DNA from: Prosapia bicincta
Taxonomy: Eukaryota; Arthropoda; Insecta; Hemiptera; Cercopidae
Direction: 5' to 3'
NCBI GenBank assembly: GCA_036971475.1
Contig: JBAIZL010000005.1
Coordinates: 178,927,886-178,991,885 of the forward strand
Length of the DNA stretch: 64,000 nucleotides
Every line of letters begins with the position of its first letter. Within the stretch, counting starts at the first letter, position 1. The notes under the pieces were generated by a model. That model had not been told where the DNA came from, did not search any database, and worked only from the letters and a program-made list of their open reading frames with translations. Positions 11,917 to 21,572 of the stretch are shown piece after piece. The position numbers and the translations under genes were made by a program.

Positions 11917-12153
11917 CTTTCCTACTTCATTTCTTAATTTTAACTCTCCTAACTCTTCTGTGTTTTTCTTTGTTATATATTCGACTTTCTCTATCTCTTT
12001 TTTATTAATTTCTATCTCATCAGCTATTATTTCATTTGTTTCCTCAAAATTTTCCTTAATCTCCTCCTCTAATTCTCCATCTTTCTCCTCTAAGTCTCTT
12101 CTCTCATCCTCTACTACAGCATTATTCTCTGTCCTCCACTGTCGCCAAATATC

Positions 12154-12627
12154 CTATATCATTTTCCTATTTTCCTCCCGTATTTCATCTTTTATTACTT
12201 TTAGATCCTCCTTCATCTCTCTTATTTCGTCTCTATTTTCCTCTAATTCTTTTTTTATTTCTCTCATATTTTCATTATTTATATCTAATTTTCTATCTAG
12301 ATCCTCTCTCATATCCTTCATCTCCTCTTTTATTTTCTCATTCCCTTTATTTATTTCTTTTAGTAAGTTTTGGTTGCTTTCGAACAATTTTTTTATCCAG
12401 TCATCATTATTTCTATTTCCACTTTCACTACCCCTTCGTTCCTGTTCAATTTCTACAAGTGGTAGTCCCCTAGCTTCATCTACCTCCATGTTTCCTATTG
12501 GAATATCTGTGCCTTCCATTTCTGTATTCCTAAATTCATAACTAGTCCCTTTTTCCTGGTCCCCTACAACTACCAGCTCGCCTATAATATTTTTTTTTTT
12601 TTTAGCTGTAAGTAACTTATTATACAA
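12154..12627 (-). pseudogene. Coiled-coil Gag-like frame, truncated
   Basis: 157 residues rich in Glu and Lys with heptad-like spacing (EIKKELEENRDEIREMKEDL), predicted coiled coil over roughly residues 70-155. No CCHC zinc knuckle is seen. It sits next to the primer-binding site, the position of gag. Relative to copy 2 (62493-63218) it ends early because GAG has become TAG. The role as structural Gag is inferred from position only. Confidence 0.65.
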
Positions 12628-12813
12628 AATATAAACAATTTATAAACCTAACCTTGACTCTATTCAACTCAGTGTTTAATTTTCCAAAATTTTTTCTAAA
12701 TCTATTTCCAGTTCAAATGTTTTTAATATAAAAAGTTCTAAATTAATTTTGACTCAAAATCCCTCTAAATAAATTTTATCTCTTATATCGAGCTCCCACG
12801 TTGTCGCGCCAAT

Positions 12814-14248
12814 TGTAAAGTTATTTTTATAACACACAACACAACTCAGGCATTTGTAATTTAAATTCTTTATTACAATTATTTATTAATTCAACAAGTA
12901 AACAATTAACACAATAAACAGAACAAAAATAAACTTAACAACTTTTAACAAAATATACTAACTCTTATTTCTTTTGATTTTAGAATTACACAATTTTAAT
13001 ACCCTTGGCTAGTTTAAGATCTCTTGATATCTCGGGGTTATAGCATGGGCTATATTTGTTTTTAATTCTTAGGTTAATTAAATAAATTTTGAACAAACAA
13101 TATTAAATTTTGAAATTAGCTTTAATAAATATTTTCCGGATGGAAATACTTTAATTTTGAATATACTAAAAAGGCTAAACTATTTGAACTGGATTATTTC
13201 TTATTACTTACTATTAATTAACTACAAGATATTCTAATATACAAATTTAAACTTCCTTATTATCTTAATGTCCATTAAAATTGCTTTTTATAGCGCTAAT
13301 AACTTATCAAATATCGAAATTTCAGTTAGCTTACGTAAGATTCCATTCTCTCCAAATTTGACTTTTTACACACTTAAATTTGTTTTATTTACTTCACTTT
13401 ATATATTAACACAGTATTACATTTTGTAATTCACTTCTCCTTAATTTAGTTTGGCCAATCTTCTTAACAAACGGTATAATTTAGGCGAACTCTTTCCAAA
13501 TAAATAGAATTTTGACTGGTCCTGGCAGATCCGATATTAGAGCGTCACCCACGCTACCTCCAACTCCACTAACGCGTCCTTTTTACTTTTAGCACCGTTA
13601 ACGAAAAAAATATGGCCGCCTTCTTCTCCAAAAAACACATGTTGCCTGTAATCTAGTTTGTTTTCTTTTTCTTCACTAGAATCGATTGTCACACTGACCT
13701 ACATCTGTTTTACAGCTGACATACCAACAAGTTTGTTTAGAATGGCGTTTTAACTTGGTTAAACCTGGTTGAAACTTACTGTTTCAATTTCCTATCGTCA
13801 ACAAACCTTCCAGTGTTTATTTTATTAATATTATTAGTGTGTGAAGTGTCTTTGTGTTTTACTTTTGAAATAGTTCTGAATTGTGTGTGTTTTGCTTGGT
13901 CTTTCATAAACATAACCTTTCAATTTTCTTTTGTTTACAAACGTGTTCACTTTCTCCTTCAAGTAATTACTTAGCCCTATTTTACTAATATTTACAATTT
14001 TGTTTGAATATAATTATTATTAGATTATCTAGTTTTAATTTATGTGTTAGGTTATTTGATATAACAAATTTCCTAATACATTTCCAGTTCAAAAACCTTG
14101 TTTACAATTCTATGCTTTTACCTAAATTTAGTTTTCATTTAACCTAACCAATCTTTTAATGAATTTCTTTTTTAAATTTTGAGTGAGCTATTTCTAATAT
14201 ATTCTTCCAATTCTTAAATAATATTATATAGCCCATTCTATAAATGTT

Positions 14249-14251
<3 letters not shown>
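12814..14251 (-). repeat. 5' LTR of the LTR element, copy 1
   Basis: 1438 bp; minus-strand start TGTAACATTTATAG at 14251 and end ACTTTACA at 12814. The partner LTR is at 8772-10255 and a related LTR is at 60539-62008. The primer-binding site follows at once on the coding side. Confidence 0.9.
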
Positions 14252-14316
<65 letters not shown>

Positions 14317-14349
14317 TAGGTTAGTTCTAGTAGAGCTTAAAGCTTATTT

Positions 14350-14500
14350 AGGAATTTTTTGGACTTGATAGGAGACTGACAGACTTACCTAAAGGCAATA
14401 GTCCAAAACTGCAATCTCTTGGAAATAAGCACAAGAGATTGCAGTTTTGGACTATTGCCTTTAGGTAAGTCTGTCAGTCTCCTATCAAGTCCAAAAAATT

Positions 14501-14503
<3 letters not shown>
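14350..14503. repeat. Perfect palindrome, 71-bp arms
   Basis: Arms 14350-14420 and 14433-14503 are exact reverse complements around the 12-nt loop GGAAATAAGCAC. The palindrome lies between (TA)n tracts at 14252-14312 and 14504-14555. The arm segment GTAAGTCTGTCAGTCTCCTA also occurs singly near 753. It is a foldback or MITE-type element, probably from the same class as the PLE palindromes, though no hammerhead core is visible. Confidence 0.9.
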
Positions 14504-14558
<55 letters not shown>

Positions 14559-14857
14559 ACATCATTTAAAAATAACAAGAATTTATGTTCACTTAATTTT
14601 CATTTAAGCTGATTAAATTAATTTTAATTTTTTTGTCAAGTCAAGGCACAGCAGTTAGGATTTAATCTTTGCAGCATTTGAAGGTAAAGGTTAAATATAT
14701 GTAGAATGTAGATTGCCTGTAACAGTTCTTCATTTCAGTTGAATTTTGTTAAGACCTTCGTGCTGTTTTAGACTAGTTTATAAATGGAAGATTTTTTTTA
14801 AATGCATGAAAGTTGTTTGTATTCTTAGTTAAAATGACAATATTTTTCATAACTTAC

Positions 14858-14920
14858 CTTCTAACCCATGAGGCTGAACTGTAATCACCGTCTTTTCAAT
14901 GTACACAGGGATAACCACTT
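14858..14920 (-). CDS. Phospholipid scramblase-like, exon 2
   Basis: 63-nt exon between acceptor TTTTGTAG and donor GTAAGT on the minus strand. It encodes VVIPVYIEKTVITVQPHGLE in the frame that joins exon 1 upstream and exon 3 downstream (phase 1 at both ends). It precedes the conserved barrel and has no recognisable domain of its own. The intron to exon 3 holds the LTR element, two pogo-type elements and PLE debris. Confidence 0.72.
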
Positions 14921-15529
14921 CTACAAAACACAAAAGGACTATTTTATTTCAGCCCAATAGAAGGTAATGTATATTAACTATTGCTGCTTCAATTGCCAGA
15001 TTTTATATGTTAAAAATAAATACGTATGTGTCAAATATAAATCAGAGTTTTGAGTGGTTTAAAATATAAGGCGAAATTCAACAAAGAATTTTCACACTAA
15101 TGACTAATACAAAGAACGAATCATACTAATTAGGAATCAAAACTATAAATTTACGAGATATAATTTTGGAAAGTAAAGTCACAACAAATACTAAAATTAA
15201 AAAAATGTTTTTTTTTTTTAATTTAAATGGAATAGTATGTAGGTATATAACTATTTTTTATTGTAATCACATTTTATTTCTTTACAATTAGTAACTCATT
15301 CAATCAATTTTTCCATGCCCTTCTTGAAGTTGTTTCTCGCCAGTTCCCATGACCATTTAACCCATTCTGGAATTATTTTCATTTACAATCTACCCAGCAG
15401 GAACAATATAAATAATTCCTTGTATCACTTGAGTTCTATTTCGCTATGAAAGTATTCCATCTTATAAGGCACTAAATAATATATATTTTATAAAGGTGCA
15501 ATTTTTTTTATTTCTTAATCTGAAAGTCC
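14921..15529. other. AT-rich intron, no feature seen
   Basis: Part of the 14.6-kb intron between scramblase exons 1 and 2. No ORF, repeat or RNA structure was recognised. Confidence 0.5.
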
Positions 15530-16980
15530 GGGAAGTTTCCTAGTAGTTTTTGCAGGTGGTGAAGTTGATTCCAAAGAAAGAGGTATTTGATCACCCATGT
15601 AAAACTAGGCCAATTGCCCTCACTAATGCCCATGGTAAAGTTCTGTCTTCCATCATTTCAAAGAGGATTAGTGGTCACATGGAAAAGAATGACTTTCTCC
15701 AGCAGAGTCTTCAAAATTGCATTACTTTCCTCTGAGTTTTTTAATGGAATTTTGGGTTATCTCAAGTATACAGCAGTGCTGTCAAAAGCATTGGAATATG
15801 CTAGAAAAACTGGGACAAATTTTTATTACTTGGCTGGATCTTGGCAAAACATTTGGTTCTATTCAGCATAACCTGTTGAAAATGGCCTTGTACCATTATG
15901 GTGTGCTACTAGAGATTCATACTTTAATTTTTTCCTACTATAACTCTCTACATTTCTTGACTCATTCAAGAGAGTGGGAGACTGATATTTTCTCCTATGG
16001 AAAGGGGTTGTTTGAGGGATGACCTTTGTCATTTATTCTTTTGTTGTATGGTTTCATTTATTGTTAAAGATGGCAAAGAAGGTTCCAACTAATGGTTTGT
16101 ATTGCCTAAAGAAGGGAGGAATGAGAGTTCTGGGGCTGATGACATTTCCGGATGATCTTACTTTGGTATGCCATATAGAGAAGACTATGACTTGCCTTCT
16201 GAGTGGGGTGATTGAGTTTTGTAACTGAACAAAATGTTTTTACTTAAAATCATCAACGTGTAGATATATGGCCTTGGCAAGGAGAGGATGGGTCTTTGGA
16301 ACCACTACGACAGATTTGTAAGGGGGGATGCAAGAATTCTTTCAAAGATAGAGGCTCCCTTCAAATTCTTTGGAAAATTTGTCCAATGAGAAAGGAAACA
16401 GGACCCACATTCAGGTATTGATTGTTCCTTCCAATTGAGCCTGGTAAGGGTAAACAGTCTTTCCCTTTTGGGTCCATGATAAGCTTGGATCTATAATAAT
16501 GTGCTCATTTCATTGTTGAACTGGCTCCTTCTTGTTTACTCTCTTACTAAGAATATGGTTAATAGATTGGACATAGAAGCTGGCTAGGACTGCAGCAGTC
16601 AATGGATATTAGTATGTTGTACAGAAGTGAGAGAAAGTATAGTTTTGATTTAAGCGTATATCCATGGTATGCAGGCAGTTATTGGTTACGAGAAGTAGCC
16701 TTTTAGTAGTCTCTTAAGATCCAATGGTTGTTCAGGTGTTGCAGGACTCGAGGCAGGATCTTTCTTCTCTTCAGTGGTGGTTAGAGTTTGAGAGGAGATA
16801 TGTGGCTGGTATCAGTAAGAACAGGTAGAATTTAGGTTGGGTCAGTCATCACCCAACCACAGAGGTGGGGCATATGAGGAAGAAACTTATAGAAGATGAT
16901 GAGTATGATATGCTTGTGAGGGCGCAATCTCTCAGGCGGGTATCCTGCGACTTGCTTTGGAGGGGGGGGGCGATCGATGC

Positions 16981-17036
<56 letters not shown>

Positions 17037-18140
17037 GTGTGTGTTTGTTGTGTGCGCTCATGCGTGTATGTAAAAACATAGAACAGAAAAAGTTCTTTCT
17101 ACGCTTGCGTTAGAAATCGGTAACGTGATAAAGATTCATAGCAAATTAGACTTTTTAATAAATAATTATTCCAGTTTCGATAACACTTATGGCTAGAGAA
17201 TATTATTAATTTCATAATAAGCTATTATTATAAAAATGGTTTATTAATTAATGTAAGTAGTTATTCTTCCAACACGAACAATTCCGGAGTCAACTGCGAA
17301 TATTACGCTTGCAAAATTACTTATTGAAAATCATATGTTCGAGACTAAGCTTCACTAGCGCTATCTGTTGTTAAAACGTTTAGACGTTTACGGGGGTATG
17401 CCGAGGGAACGCGTCACATTTTCAAATTAAAAATTAAAATTTAATTTTTTATTTACAATAAAAGACGAATTAACTCAAGTAAAAGTTTAATTTAATAGAA
17501 AGTCCTAATTTAATAATATATTGTCGATTTTTAACCCAAAGTTTTTGAGGGTTGGGGGGCCGATGGGGCGATCGCCCTCCCTTGGATACAAGCCTGAATC
17601 TCTGGTGTTGCAAAATTATTGGACACTATTGAGGGAGATGTGTGTTCCTCTGAAGTTGCAATGGAGTCCTTCATTTAGTTTCGTTTAGTGGTGATAGTGG
17701 AATTGGTAGTCCAATGGAAGTCTACTATCCTGAAGCAACATCTGTTTAAGGCACACAAGCATAAATCTTTATGTTTCTCTTTTCATCGGAAGGGGTTCTC
17801 CTGTCACTACTTTCCTGTTAAAATGGGTGTAGGGGTCTTCCAGTAAAGTTTGTCCATTTATTACTGAAGGAGTTGGGAATTGTTGGTAGGAATAAAATTA
17901 ATGAATATTTGAGGCGTATCTACAAATCTGCCCTTGAGGCATCTTACCATCTATGGCTACAAAGATCTAACCCAAGGGTGTTGCGAAGTGAGGGAAGAGT
18001 TGTGGCCATACAAAAGTGCTTTAACTCTAGTCCTGGACTGCTCTTTGTTGTTTGGCTGATAACAGACTGTTTTCATTTAGTAGACCCTCTGTCGAGGCAA
18101 TTCCACTTATGTTCGTTCAACCTTTTTGTAGCTTAGTTAC
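15530..18140 (+). pseudogene. Decayed non-LTR reverse transcriptase gene
   Basis: Overlapping plus-strand frames carry reverse-transcriptase motifs in order. LIPKKEVFDHPCKTRPIALT lies near 15565-15640. ALEYARKTGTNF followed by WLDLGKTFGSIQHNL lies near 15800-15880. PDDLTLV near 16150-16180 stands where the YADD/FADD box belongs. Several frameshifts separate them. A further conserved-looking frame, RRIYKSALEASYHLWLQRSN, at 17900-17975 lies past a later insertion (about 16960-17590). No endonuclease was identified, so the clade is uncertain. Confidence 0.65.
16960..17590. mobile_element. Inserted element with GGGCGATCG termini
   Basis: Splits the reverse-transcriptase relic. The left end reads GGAGGGGGGGGCGATCG near 16960-16975 and the right end CGATCGCCCTCC near 17568-17581, an inverted terminal repeat. 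The interior holds a (TA)n tract and has no transposase, so it looks non-autonomous. The superfamily is not determined; the target duplication is not clear. Confidence 0.5.
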
Positions 18141-18657
18141 TTTATTATTTGTTAATTGAATATTATTTGTAATCATAATTAGTAAAATATAATTTAAAGT
18201 TACATGAGCTTGAAGTTTGCATTAGATTCTAGAATATTATTGTTTACTTCAGATATACACAAAATGAAACTAAATATAAAATATATTTACATTAAGTAAA
18301 TTTTTAATTTAGAATATTACTAAATTCTGCGGACAACCACAGATTTTCCATGTCCACACAGTATACATGTAAACATTGGTTACTGACACAAAGTAACATC
18401 TATACTGAGCAAGAAAGTTCACTTGACATAAATACTGATGATGGGTCTATCATGTCTAGAACATCTGATAAAAGGAAAACTTATGGGCTGTAAATATCTA
18501 TCCTTACCTATGCTGCAAGTTTCCAAAGGGGATAGATATCCCTTATACAGCACAGATCTAGTCTTGTACATGACGTCTCAACTAATAAACTTTCTCAAAT
18601 CAATCAAAGAACAATTACATTCATAAATAATATTTGAGCTGGCTTGTGAGTGAAAGT
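18141..18657. other. AT-rich intron, no feature seen
   Basis: Only short unconvincing ORFs; no repeat or RNA signal recognised. Confidence 0.45.
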
Positions 18658-18709
18658 TATAATCAAAGAATAAAAAAATGGTACAACTCACAAATATAAA
18701 AATTTTTAT

Positions 18710-18753
18710 TTCATACGCGTTTCAACAACTAATTTGTCATCATCCTCAGTGAA
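18710..18753 (-). ncRNA. Hammerhead-like ribozyme, minus arm
   Basis: Minus strand: stem I TTCA (plus 18750-18753) with TGAA (plus 18710-18713), core CTGAGGA (plus 18743-18749), extra T, stem II with G-U pairs around AAATTA, GAAA (plus 18720-18723), minimal stem III C-GC-G and UA as the cleavage dinucleotide (plus 18714-18715). All strictly conserved core bases are present. Confidence 0.7.
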
Positions 18754-18926
18754 GATACACAAATCAAATTAACTAAAATAATATTAACCATAACCTATAA
18801 AGTTTTAACAAAAGTAAAATTCAGATCTAATTTTTACTGAGATCTGATTTTTACTTTTGTTTTTACTTTTGTTAAAACTTTATAGGTTATGTTTAATATT
18901 TTTTTAGTTAATTTGATTTGTGTATT

Positions 18927-18970
18927 TTCACTGAGGATGACGACAAATTAGTCGTTGAAACGAGTATGAA
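18927..18970 (+). ncRNA. Hammerhead-like ribozyme, plus arm
   Basis: Stem I TTCA (18927-18930)/TGAA (18967-18970), core CTGAGGA (18931-18937), one extra T, stem II ACGAC (18940-18944)/GTCGT (18951-18955), GAAA (18957-18960), C-GA-G minimal stem III, then UA at 18965-18966. Only the extra base between core and stem II departs from the textbook fold. Compared with the minus arm, stem II shows changes that replace G-U by Watson-Crick pairs. Confidence 0.72.
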
Positions 18971-19033
18971 ATAAAAATTTTTATATTTCTGAGTTGTACC
19001 ATATTTTTATTCTTTGATTATAATTACATTCAT

Positions 19034-19846
19034 TGTTCGAGTCAGCGCTCGAAGTTTCGCGGCCTACATTCAAACGCTCAGCTGGACTGTGCAGTGATGG
19101 TCACGTGACGTCCGATCTGCCAATCGATGCATGATTTGAAGTATTGATTTTCTGTGGCTTGATCCCCACTCCCTTAGCTCGCATTTTCCGTAAAGTTAGT
19201 CGTCCCCGTTGTCTCGGAACTGTCGTACAGTTAACAGCCTCGTTAAAATACCTCGTTACGTAAAATTGCACAACGCGTGCAAAGTGCCGTTTTTGACCGT
19301 GAAAACCTCGTACAAGCATTAAACCTGTTCGTCTTAATGTGTGTTAGTGTGACCGCGTTATTATATAAGTTATTTGCGGATTATTGACTTTAATTACAAT
19401 CGCCGTTTGTAAGTTCCTTTGTGTCGTTCCGCGCCATAGTTCTTAAATGACTAGGATTTTTAAATGCAGCTTATTGACTTCTCGTTTAAGTTTTAGTGTG
19501 ACTTCGCCTGGCCAGGATTCCTACGAACTGGGTACCCAGGACCTCTACAGCTACGAGATCTACGACCACTTCAATTTTGCCCTTTCTTGCTCCACGAGGG
19601 TAAGTGCTGCATAAGCTTAAGTACTAATAATTCATTTATGTGTAAATTCAGTGCGAATTGTTCTGTAATTAAATGTGCTTGTACGGAGCCCATTATGGCT
19701 TTCTAACTTTCGTAATTGCGTGCTCAGCGATTGAAGTAAGGCACTTTGCCGCAGCTTACTATTGTTACTCACATTTCTATTATATTATTGCCGATCTTTC
19801 TCGAACCTCGTTTTCTTCTCATTTTAGCTAAGCGCCAGTCGCTTCA
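19034..19846 (+). repeat. 5' LTR of BEL/Pao element
   Basis: 813 bp, TG...CA. It contains a possible donor GTAAGT at 19600 and a pyrimidine-rich acceptor ending AG at 19827, so a short intron inside the leader is possible. The antisense ORF within it (same in both LTRs) has no recognisable domain. Confidence 0.96.
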
Positions 19847-20132
19847 TTTGGTCCTCCGGGCCGGATAGACTTGAATTTAAATTCATTTGATTTATATGAT
19901 TCATGCAATCTTACTAAGTGTTGCGCAACATTTGATTTCTGATTTCCTTTGTGCGAGTTACACGCGCGGGAAACGTGACGTCATAGGTATACGTCACTTG
20001 ATTTTGATTTGCTTTGTGATGAGGAAATACTTTACGTTTATTAAACTATACAGTCCACTTACCGCTATTTAAAAAATTTTGTGAAATCAATTTGTGTTGT
20101 GTTTATTTGTGAACTTTATTAAATTATTTATA

Positions 20133-21572
20133 ATGGCAATTAATACTGAATATTACCTCGCTAAATTAAAAAATATATTAAATGATTTGGAACAAGTACA
20201 AACCCTTCTTGATGACAAAGGGATGCCGGAAGGCATCGCTCGGGAAATAAGACGCATTCAGGCCAATTTCGTGGATACTTATGAGATATTAGAACAAACG
20301 TTCGCCACCCAGGTGGCAAGTTTAGCTGAAAGTGCGTTTAATATCAAAAGACAATTTCAGGACGTGTATTTGCCCATGTTAGCAAAATATCCTAACCTTA
20401 TCAAGGCAGAGGTGACATCAACCTCGCCCGTCAAATCAGCTGTAGGTTCACCTAACCTCCCTAGTCTTGCGTTGCCTGTTTTTTCAGGAAACAACAGTGA
20501 CTGGACGGACTTTATAACGATGTACGATTCAATAGTCCATTGCAACGACAGTCTTAGTGATATACAGAAATTCCAATATTTGAAATCGGTACTTAAAGGC
20601 GACGCTTTAGCAATTGTCACAGGCTTGGTAATATCTGAACAAAATTACAGCATTGCATATCAAGCTTTGCGCAATCGGTACGCTAACCCACGCCGTTTGG
20701 CTGACCACTATTTTAAAATGATTCAAGACTTTAAACCAATTAAGAATGCTTCGCAAACTGAATTGAACCGCTTCTTGACCGCGCATTCAAACGCTGTGTG
20801 TGCGTTGAAGGTTATCCAGCTAGATGATTTGGCTGATTTTCTGCTTTTTCAGATGTCCATTAATAACTTGGACCCCCAGACTAGATTAAATTTTGAAACG
20901 AGGCTAGGCACAAATCGTATGCCTACGTACAAGCTTTTGAATGATTTTATAACGGAACAGGCCAGGGCTCTAGAGTTGTTGGATCAACCGCCTGCCGCAG
21001 CTTCTACGAGCGCGAGAGCTGCTCAACAACCCCGCATACTGGTGTCGTCAGTAAATGAGTCTGATTCGCAAGGGGCCCGTGATTTAAACTTTGACCAACT
21101 GGAACCTAACCTTAACACGGCACATAGTACAATTGTCCAGCCTTCGGTTTCGCCCGACAATTCTATTACACCTAAGGCTACGCAATATGTATACGAGCCT
21201 AGACGTGCTGCGTCAGGCCCTACACGGCCATTCAACGGACCGCGCCCCGTAAATATACCTCCTGTTATGAACACTCCTAGGATGTCAGTATTCCGTCACC
21301 GATTACCACCGCTTCACATGAATCAATCCCATGTTTCTACGACACACGCAGGCATGTGTTATTATTGCGGAGAAGGACATCGCATCATTGACTGTCAATC
21401 CTTTCTCGAACTGACTTCTGTGGAACGCCAGGACGCCATCATGAAACTACAACGGTGCTTCAATTGTCTTGGCTCCCATTTCCGAGCTAAATGTAAGTCC
21501 AGCCAACGCTGCAAGCAGTGCAACGAGGCACACCATACTTTGTTACATAACAACCCGCCGTCACAACAATGA
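20133..21572 (+). CDS. gag: BEL/Pao Gag, ends at a UGA-CUA-G stop
   Basis: 479 residues from the ATG at 20133, preferred over an in-frame GTG 39 bp upstream. Gag forms the particle that packages element RNA. The middle part (LPVFSGNNSDWTDFITMYDS) is typical of BEL/Pao and related Gag capsids. Near the C-terminus are zinc knuckles: CYYCGEGHRIIDC and CFNCLGSHFRAKC, then a third cysteine/histidine cluster. The frame ends at TGA 21570-21572 followed by CTAG, and the same frame stays open straight into Pol. Neighbouring BEL elements commonly make one Gag-Pol ORF, so readthrough of this stop is the likely route to Pol. Confidence 0.95.
   Translation: MAINTEYYLAKLKNILNDLEQVQTLLDDKGMPEGIAREIRRIQANFVDTYEILEQTFATQVASLAESAFNIKRQFQDVYLPMLAKYPNLIKAEVTSTSPVKSAVGSPNLPSLALPVFSGNNSDWTDFITMYDSIVHCNDSLSDIQKFQYLKSVLKGDALAIVTGLVISEQNYSIAYQALRNRYANPRRLADHYFKMIQDFKPIKNASQTELNRFLTAHSNAVCALKVIQLDDLADFLLFQMSINNLDPQTRLNFETRLGTNRMPTYKLLNDFITEQARALELLDQPPAAASTSARAAQQPRILVSSVNESDSQGARDLNFDQLEPNLNTAHSTIVQPSVSPDNSITPKATQYVYEPRRAASGPTRPFNGPRPVNIPPVMNTPRMSVFRHRLPPLHMNQSHVSTTHAGMCYYCGEGHRIIDCQSFLELTSVERQDAIMKLQRCFNCLGSHFRAKCKSSQRCKQCNEAHHTLLHNNPPSQQ

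Larger units (their letters stand above)
8772..14251 (-). mobile_element. LTR retrotransposon lacking visible RT/integrase, copy 1
   Basis: Two long direct repeats (8772-10255 and 12814-14251) flank a 2.56-kb interior. Read on the minus strand, the LTR starts TGTAAC and ends TTTACA. Next come a two-base spacer and a primer-binding site TGGCGCGACAACG (from 12811 downward). A purine tract AGGGGACA precedes the 3' LTR. Internal coding pieces are a coiled-coil Gag-like frame and retropepsin-like pieces. No reverse transcriptase, RNase H or integrase motif was found. (TA)n flanks both sides. A second copy on the plus strand starts at 60539. Confidence 0.88.
18658..19023. repeat. Foldback PLE end with a hammerhead in each arm
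   Basis: Near-perfect inverted repeat with the centre near 18838; outer ends match through ATAATCAAAGAATAAAAA and its complement. Each arm carries a complete hammerhead-like motif, at 18710-18753 (minus) and 18927-18970 (plus). The BEL element is inserted 10 bp to its right. The assignment to PLEs is inferred from the ribozyme type and the foldback form. Confidence 0.85.

Noticed and set aside
11960..12541. Serine/phenylalanine-rich plus-strand ORF
   Set aside because: Antisense of the coiled-coil Gag-like frame; the mirror case is 63052-62426.
19101..19319. 72-residue minus-strand ORF present twice (also 25792-26010)
   Set aside because: Lies inside both BEL LTRs in antisense with no domain; duplication reflects the LTRs, not a gene family.
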